64,000 nt of DNA, taken from assembly GCF_947507565.1 (NCBI RefSeq), contig NC_089180.1:620001-684000 (forward strand), written 5' to 3'. Position 1 is the first letter of the stretch. Each line of letters starts with the position of its first letter. This DNA comes from Oscarella lobularis (Eukaryota > Porifera > Homoscleromorpha > Homosclerophorida > Oscarellidae). Both the position numbers and the translations under genes were made by a program. The notes beneath the pieces are model-generated. The model saw only the letters and a list, made by a program, of their open reading frames with translations. It made no database searches and was not told where the DNA came from. Below are positions 57,691 through 64,000 of this stretch, one piece after another.

Positions 57691-60600
57691 TTGATATTTA
57701 GTCTTTTAGAATCAAGTTTAGGCCCTCAACTTCATATTTAGTCTTTCAGAATCAAGGTTTACGCCCTCAACTTCATATTTAGTCTTTTAGAATCAAGGCT
57801 TACGCCCTCAACTTCATATTTAGTCCTTTAGAATCAAAGTTTTTGCCCTCAACTTCATATTTAGTCTTTTAGAATCAAAGTTTTGGCCCTCAATTTGATA
57901 TTTAGTCTTTTAGAATCAAGTTTAGGCCCTCAACTTCATATTTAGTCTTTCAGAATCAAGGCTTACGCCCTCAACTTCATATTTAGTCCTTTGGAATCAA
58001 TGTTTAGGCCCTCAACTTGATATTTAGTTTTTAGAATCAAGTTTAGGCCCTCAACCTTATATTGAGGTCCTTAGAATCAAAGTTTAGGCCCTCAACTTCA
58101 TATTTAGTCTTTTAGAATAAAAGTTTATGCCCTCAGCTTCATATTTAGTCCTTTAGAATCAAGTTTAGGCCCTCAACTTCATATTTAGTTCTTTAGAATT
58201 AAAGTTTAGGCCCTCAACTTCATATTTAGTTTTTTAAAATTAAAGTTTCCGCCCTCAACTTCATATTTAGTCTTTTAGAATCAAAATTTAGGCCCTCAAC
58301 TTCATATTTATTCCTTTAGAATCAACGTTTAGGCCTTCAACTTCATATTTAGTCTTTTAGAATCAAAGTTTAGGCCCTCAATTTTATATTTAGTCTTTTA
58401 GCATCACGTTTAGGCTCTCAACTTCATATTTAGTGCTTTAGAATAAGTTTAGGCCCTCAACTTCATATTTAAGTCGTTAGAATCAAAGTTTAGGCCCTCA
58501 ACTTCATATTTAGTCCTTCAGAATCAAAGTTTAGGCCCTCAACTTCATATTTATTCCTTTAGAATCAAAGTTTAGGCCCTCATTTTGATATTTAGTCTTT
58601 TAGAATCAAGTTTAGGCCCTCAACTTCATATTTAGTCTTTCAGAATCAAAGTTTACGCTCTCAACTTCATACTTAGTCCTTTAGAATCAAAGTTTAGGCC
58701 TTCAACTTCATATTTAGTCCTTTAGAATCAAAGTTTAGGCCCTCAACTTCATATTTAGTCCTTCAGAATCAAAGTTTAGGCCCTCAACTTCATATTTAGT
58801 CCTTTAGAATCAAAGTTTAGGCCCTCAATTTGATATTTAGTCTTTTAGAATCAAGTTTAGGCCCTCAACTTCATATTTAGTCTTTCAGAATCAAGATTTA
58901 CGCCCTCAACTTCATATTTAGTCTTTTAGAATCAAAATTTAGGCCCTCAACTTCATATTTATTCCTTTAGAATCAATGTTTAGGCCCTCAACTTCATACT
59001 TAGTCCTTTAGAATCAAAGTTTAGGCCTTCAACTTCATATTTAGTCCTTTAGAATCAAAGTTTTGGCCCTCAACTTCATATTTAGTCTTTTAGAATCAAA
59101 GTTTAGGCCCTCAATTTGATATTTAGTCTTTCAGAATCAAGGCTTACGCCCTCAACTTCATATTTAGTCCTTTGGAATCAATGTTTAGGCCCTCAACTTG
59201 ATATTTAGTCTTTTAGAATCAAGTTTAGGCCCTCAATCTTATATTTAGGTCCTTAGAATCAAAGTTTAGGCCCTCAACTTCATATTTAGTCTTTTAGAAT
59301 CAAAGTTTAGGCCCTCAACTTCATACTTAGTCCTTTAGAATCAAAGTTTAGGCCCTCAATTTGATATTTAGTCCTTTAGAATCAAGTTTAGGCCCTCAAC
59401 TTCATATTTAGGTCCTTAGAATCAAAGTTTAGGCCCTCAACTTCATATTTAGTCTTTTAGAATCAAGTTTACGCCGTCAACTTCATATTTAGTCCTTTGG
59501 AATCAAAGTTTAGGCCCTCAATTTGATATTTAGTCTTTTAGAATCAAGTTTAAGCCCCCAACTTCTTATTTATTCCTTCAGAATCAAAGTTTCGGCCCTC
59601 AACTTCATATTTAGTCCTTTAGAATCAAACTTTAGGCCCTCAACTTCATATTTAGTCTTTCAGAATCAAAGTGTAGGCCATCAACTTCATATTTAGTCTT
59701 TTAGAATAAAAGTTTATGCCCTCAGCTTCATATTTAGTCCTTTAGAATCAAGTTTAGGCCCTCAACTTCATATTTAGTCTTTTAGAGTCAAAGTTTAGTC
59801 CCTCAACTTCATATTTAGTCCTTTAGAATCAAACTTTAGGCCCTCAACTTCATATTTAGTTCTTTAGAATCAAGTTTAGGCCCTCAACTTCATATTTATT
59901 CCTTCAGAATCAAAGTTTAGGCCCTCAACTTCATACTTAGTCCTTTAGAATCAAAGTTTAAGCTCTCAACTTCATATTTAGTCCTTGAGAATCAAAGTTT
60001 AGGCCCTCAACTTCATATTTAGTCCTTCAGAATCAAAGTTTAGGCCCTCAACTTCATATTTAAGTCGTTAGAATCAACGTTTAGGCCTTCAACTTCATAT
60101 TTAGTCTTTTAGAATCAAAGTTTAGGCCCTCAATTTTATATTTAGTCTTTTAGCATCACGTTTAGGCTCTCAACTTCATATTTAGTCCTTTGAATCAAAG
60201 TTTAGGCCCTCAACTTCATATTTTATCTTTTAGAGTCAAAGTTTTGTCCCTGAACTTCATATTTAGTCCTTTAGAATCAAACTTTCGGCCCTCAACTTCA
60301 TATTTATTCCTTCAGAATCAAAGTTTAGGCCATCAACTTCATATTTAGTCCTTTAGAATCAAAGTTTAGGCCCTCAATTTGATATTTAGTCTTTTAGAAT
60401 CAAGTTTAGGCCCTCAACTTCATATTTAGTCTTTCAGAATGAAGGTTTACGCCCTGAACTTCATATTTAGTCCTTTGGAATCAAAGTTTAGGCCCTCAAT
60501 TTGATATTTTGTCTTTTAGAATCAAGTTTAGGCCCTCAACCTTATATTTAGGTCCTTAGAATCAAACTTTAGGCCCTCAACTTCATATTTAGTCTTTCAG

Positions 60601-63600
60601 AATCAAAGTGTAGGCCATCAACTTCATATTTAGTCTTTTAGAATAAAAGTTTATGCCCTCAGCTTCATATTTAGTCCTTTAGAATCAAGTTTAGGCCCTC
60701 AACTTCATATTTAGTCTTTTAGAGTCAAAGTTTAGTCCCTCAACTTCATATTTAGTCCTTTAGAATCAAACTTTAGGCCCTCAACTTCATATTTAGTCCT
60801 TTAGAATCAAGTTTAGGCCCTCAACTTCATATTTATTCCTTCAGAATCAAAGTTTAGGCCCTCAACTTCATACTTAGTCCTTTAGAATCAAAGTTTAAGC
60901 TCTCAACTTCATATTTAGTCCTTGAGAATCAAACTTTAGGCCCTCAACTTCATATTTAGTCTTTTAGAATCAAAGTTTAGGCCCTCAATTTTATATTTAG
61001 TCTTTTAGCATCACGTTTAGGCTCTCAACTTCATATTTAGTCCTTTGAATCAAAGTTTAGGCCCTCAACTTCATATTTTATCTTTTAGAGTCAAAGTTTT
61101 GTCCCTGAACTTCATATTTAGTCCTTTAGAATCAAACTTTCGGCCCTCAACTTCATATTTATTCCTTCAGAATCAAAGTTTAGGCCCTCAACTTCATATT
61201 TAGTTTTTTAGAATCAAAGTTTAGGCCCTCAATTTGATATTTAGTCTTTTAGAATCAAGTTTAGGCCCTCTACTTCATATTTAGCTTTTCAGAATGAAGG
61301 TTTACGCCCTCAACTTCATATTTAGTCCTTTGGAATCAAAGTTTAGGCCCTCAATTTGATATTTTGTCTTTTAGAATCAAGTTTTGGCCCTCAACCTTAT
61401 ATTTAGGTCCTTAGAATCAAAGTTTAGGCCCTCAACTTTATATTTAGTCTTTCAGAATCAAAGTGTAGGCCATCAACTTCATATTTAGTCTTTTAGAATA
61501 AAAGTTTATGCCCTCAGCTTCATATTTAGTCTTTTAGAATCAAGTTTAGGCCCTCAACTTCATATTTAGTCTTTTAGAGTCAAAGTTTAGTCCCTCAACT
61601 TCATATTTAGTCCTTTAGAATCAAACTTTAGGCCCTCAACTTCATATTTAGTCCTTCAGAATTAAAGTTTAGGCCCTCAACTTCATATTTAGTTCTTTAG
61701 AATCAAAGTTTAGGCCCTCAACTTCATATTTTGTCTTTTAGAATCAAAGTTGAGGCTCTCAATTTGATATTTAGTCTTTTAGAATCAAGTTTAGGCCCTC
61801 AACTTCATATTTAGTCTTTCAGAATCAAAGTTTACGCCCTCAACTTCATACTTAGTCCTTTAGAATCAAAGTTTAGGCCTTCAACTTCATATTTAGTCCT
61901 TTAGAATCAAAGTTTAGGCCTCAACTTCATATTTAGTCCTTCAGAATCAAAGTTTAGGCCCTCAACTTCATATTTAGTCCTTTAGAATCAAAGTTTAGGC
62001 CCTCAATTTGATATTTAGTCTTTTAGAATCAAGTTTAGGCCCTCAACTTCATATTTAGTCTTTCAGAATCAAGGTTTACGCCCTCAACTTCATATTTAGT
62101 CTTTTAGAATCAAGGCTTACGCCCTCAACTTCATATTTAGTCCTTTAGAATCAAAGTTTTTGCCCTCAACTTCATATTTAGTCTTTTAGAATCAAAGTTT
62201 AGGCCCTCAACTTCATACTTAGTCCTTTAGAATCAAAGTTTAGGCCCTCAATTTGATATTTAGTCCTTTAGAATCAAGTTTAGGCCCTCAACTTCATATT
62301 TAGGTCCTTAGAATCAAAGTTTAGGCCCTCAACTTCATATTTAGTCTTTTAGAATCAAGTTTACGCCGTCAACTTCATATTTAGTCCTTTGGAATCAAAG
62401 TTTAGGCCCTCAATATTATATTTAGTCTTTTAGAATCAAGTTTAAGCCCCCAACTTCTTATTTATTCCTTCAGAATCAAAGTTTCGGCCCTCAACTTCAT
62501 ATTTAGTCCTTTAGAATCAAACTTTAGGCCCTCAACTTCATATTTAGTCTTTCAGAATCAAAGTGTAGGCCATCAACTTCATATTTAGTCTTTTAGAATA
62601 AAAGTTTATGCCCTCAGCTTCATATTTAGTCCTTTAGAATCAAGTTTAGGCCCTCAACTTCATATTTAGTCTTTTAGAGTCAAAGTTTAGTCCCTCAACT
62701 TCATATTTAGTCCTTTAGAATCAAACTTTAGGCCCTCAACTTCATATTTAGTCCTTTAGAATCAAGTTTAGGCCCTCAACTTCATATTTATTCCTTCAGA
62801 ATCAAAGTTTAGGCCCTCAACTTCATACTTAGTCCTTTAGAATCAAAGTTTAAGCTCTCAACTTCATATTTAGTCCTTGAGAATCAAAGTTTAGGCCCTC
62901 AACTTCATATTTAGTCCTTCAGAATCAAAGTTTAGGCCCTCAACTTCATATTTAAGTCGTTAGAATCAACGTTTAGGCCTTCAACTTCATATTTAGTCTT
63001 TTGGAATCAAAGTTTAGGCCCTCAATTTTATATTTAGTCTTTTAGCATCACGTTTAGGCTCTCAACTTCATATTTAGTCCTTTGAATCAAAGTTTAGGCC
63101 CTCAACTTCATATTTTATCTTTTAGAGTCAAAGTTTTGTCCCTGAACTTCATATTTAGTCCTTTAGAATCAAACTTTCGGCCCTCAACTTCATATTTATT
63201 CCTTCAGAATCAAAGTTTAGGCCATCAACTTTATATTTAGTCCTTTAGAATCAAAGTTTAGGCCCTCAATTTGATATTTAGTCTTTTAGAATCAAGTTTA
63301 GGCCCTCAACTTCATATTTAGTCTTTCAGAATGAAGGTTTACGCCCTGAACTTCATATTTAGTCCTTTGGAATCAAAGTTTAGGCCCTCAATTTGATATT
63401 TTGTCTTTTAGAATCAAGTTTAGGCCCTCAACCTTATATTTAGGTCCTTAGAATCAAACTTTAGGCCCTCAACTTCATATTTAGTCTTTCAGAATCAAAG
63501 TGTAGGCCATCAACTTCATATTTAGTCTTTTAGAATAAAAGTTTATGCCCTCAGCTTCATATTTAGTCCTTTAGAATCAAGTTTAGGCCCTCAACTTCAT

Positions 63601-64000
63601 ATTTAGTCTTTTAGAGTCAAAGTTTAGTCCCTCAACTTCATATTTAGTCCTTTAGAATCAAACTTTAGGCCCTCAACTTCATATTTAGTCCTTTAGAATC
63701 AAGTTTAGGCCCTCAACTTCATATTTATTCCTTCAGAATCAAAGTTTAGGCCCTCAACTTCATACTTAGTCCTTTAGAATCAAAGTTTAAGCTCTCAACT
63801 TCATATTTAGTCCTTGAGAATCAAACTTTAGGCCCTCAACTTCATATTTAGTCTTTTAGAATCAAAGTTTAGGCCCTCAATTTTATATTTAGTCTTTTAG
63901 CATCACGTTTAGGCTCTCAACTTCATATTTAGTCCTTTGAATCAAAGTTTAGGCCCTCAACTTCATATTTTATCTTTTAGAGTCAAAGTTTTGTCCCTGA

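Larger units (their letters stand above)
33488..64000. repeat. About 41-bp satellite array, over 30 kb, open-ended
   Basis: The monomer reads TTTAGGCCCTCAACTTCATA then TTTAGTCCTTTAGAATCAAAG, 40-41 bp, with recurring variants (AATTTGATA for AACTTCATA, TTACGCCC, TTATGCCC, GTCCTTCAG, GTCTTTTAG, AAGTCGTTAG). By length there are roughly 720 monomers. Variants recur in the same order over kilobases, so it is organised in higher-order units. Every frame on both strands is closed within short distance. The array starts 18 bp after the donor of the last importin-5 exon and continues past the window end. No telomeric or transposon sequence interrupts it; the only foreign content is the five 165-bp importin-5 blocks. 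Confidence 0.97.

Noticed and set aside
33488-64000. CRISPR-like regular repeats
   Set aside because: The monomers abut with no unique spacers, the period is 40-41 bp throughout, and the context is eukaryotic.
33488-64000. Monomer TTTAGGCCC as a telomere variant
   Set aside because: The 41-bp unit as a whole has no TTAGGG periodicity; a single TTTAGG match is not enough.

Overview
This is eukaryotic, animal-like DNA. The protein-level matches are to metazoan genes (beta-spectrin, ANKHD1/ANKRD17-type ankyrin repeats, MAM and LDLa modules, ADGRV1-type Calx-beta, a WT1/KLF-type zinc-finger factor, CCZ1, TUBGCP4, importin-5). Introns are mostly 45-90 nt with GT...AG ends and polypyrimidine tracts. 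Such compact introns in an animal suggest an early-branching lineage, possibly a sponge, but that is inference. No bacterial operons, rRNA, tRNA or CRISPR were recognised.

The left half (1-33.5 kb) is a mosaic. At least nineteen pieces of unrelated conserved genes lie side by side on both strands, nearly all truncated and many carrying frameshifts, nonsense codons, internal deletions or short duplications. In order: HUWE1 5' end, an RSL24D1-like exon, beta-spectrin, a dynein heavy chain and ANKHD1 (0-3.6 kb, +); a MAM gene (4.2-5.8 kb, -); a SASA-domain esterase (8.5-10.3 kb, +); two small intact secreted-protein genes (11.1 kb + and 13.4-14.0 kb -); a duplicated esterase exon and a death-domain remnant (16.4-16.9 kb); ZC3H11A, a C1 cysteine peptidase, HP1, NFU1, SLC37A4-like and VPS13 pieces (17.3-19.8 kb); purine-rich tandem repeats with telomere-like tracts and a Calx-beta exon (20-23.3 kb); AP3B and TUBGCP4 pieces (24.7-25.9 kb, -); an acetyl-CoA carboxylase piece (26.1 kb); an intact four-zinc-finger gene (26.9-28.0 kb, -); a long CCZ1 copy (28.4-29.8 kb); LDLa+MAM (29.9-31.1 kb); and importin-5 (31.9-33.5 kb).

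The right half (33.5-64 kb) is one unbroken satellite of about 41-bp monomers. It begins inside the intron after the last visible importin-5 exon and runs off the window. A 165-bp block holding an importin-5 exon with its splice sites is present once in the gene and five more times inside the satellite, and all five copies share the same derived changes including a stop codon. The satellite therefore took up a piece of its host gene once and then amplified it in multi-kilobase higher-order units.

A 355-bp MITE-like element occurs three times, two of them as an inverted pair. The overall picture (gene-fragment graveyard, degenerate telomere-like tracts, satellite expansion) resembles subtelomeric or pericentromeric heterochromatin or a supernumerary (B) chromosome. 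Probably functional genes are the zinc-finger gene, the two small secreted-protein genes and perhaps the esterase. Assembly error must be kept in mind as an alternative for some junctions and one-base frameshifts.
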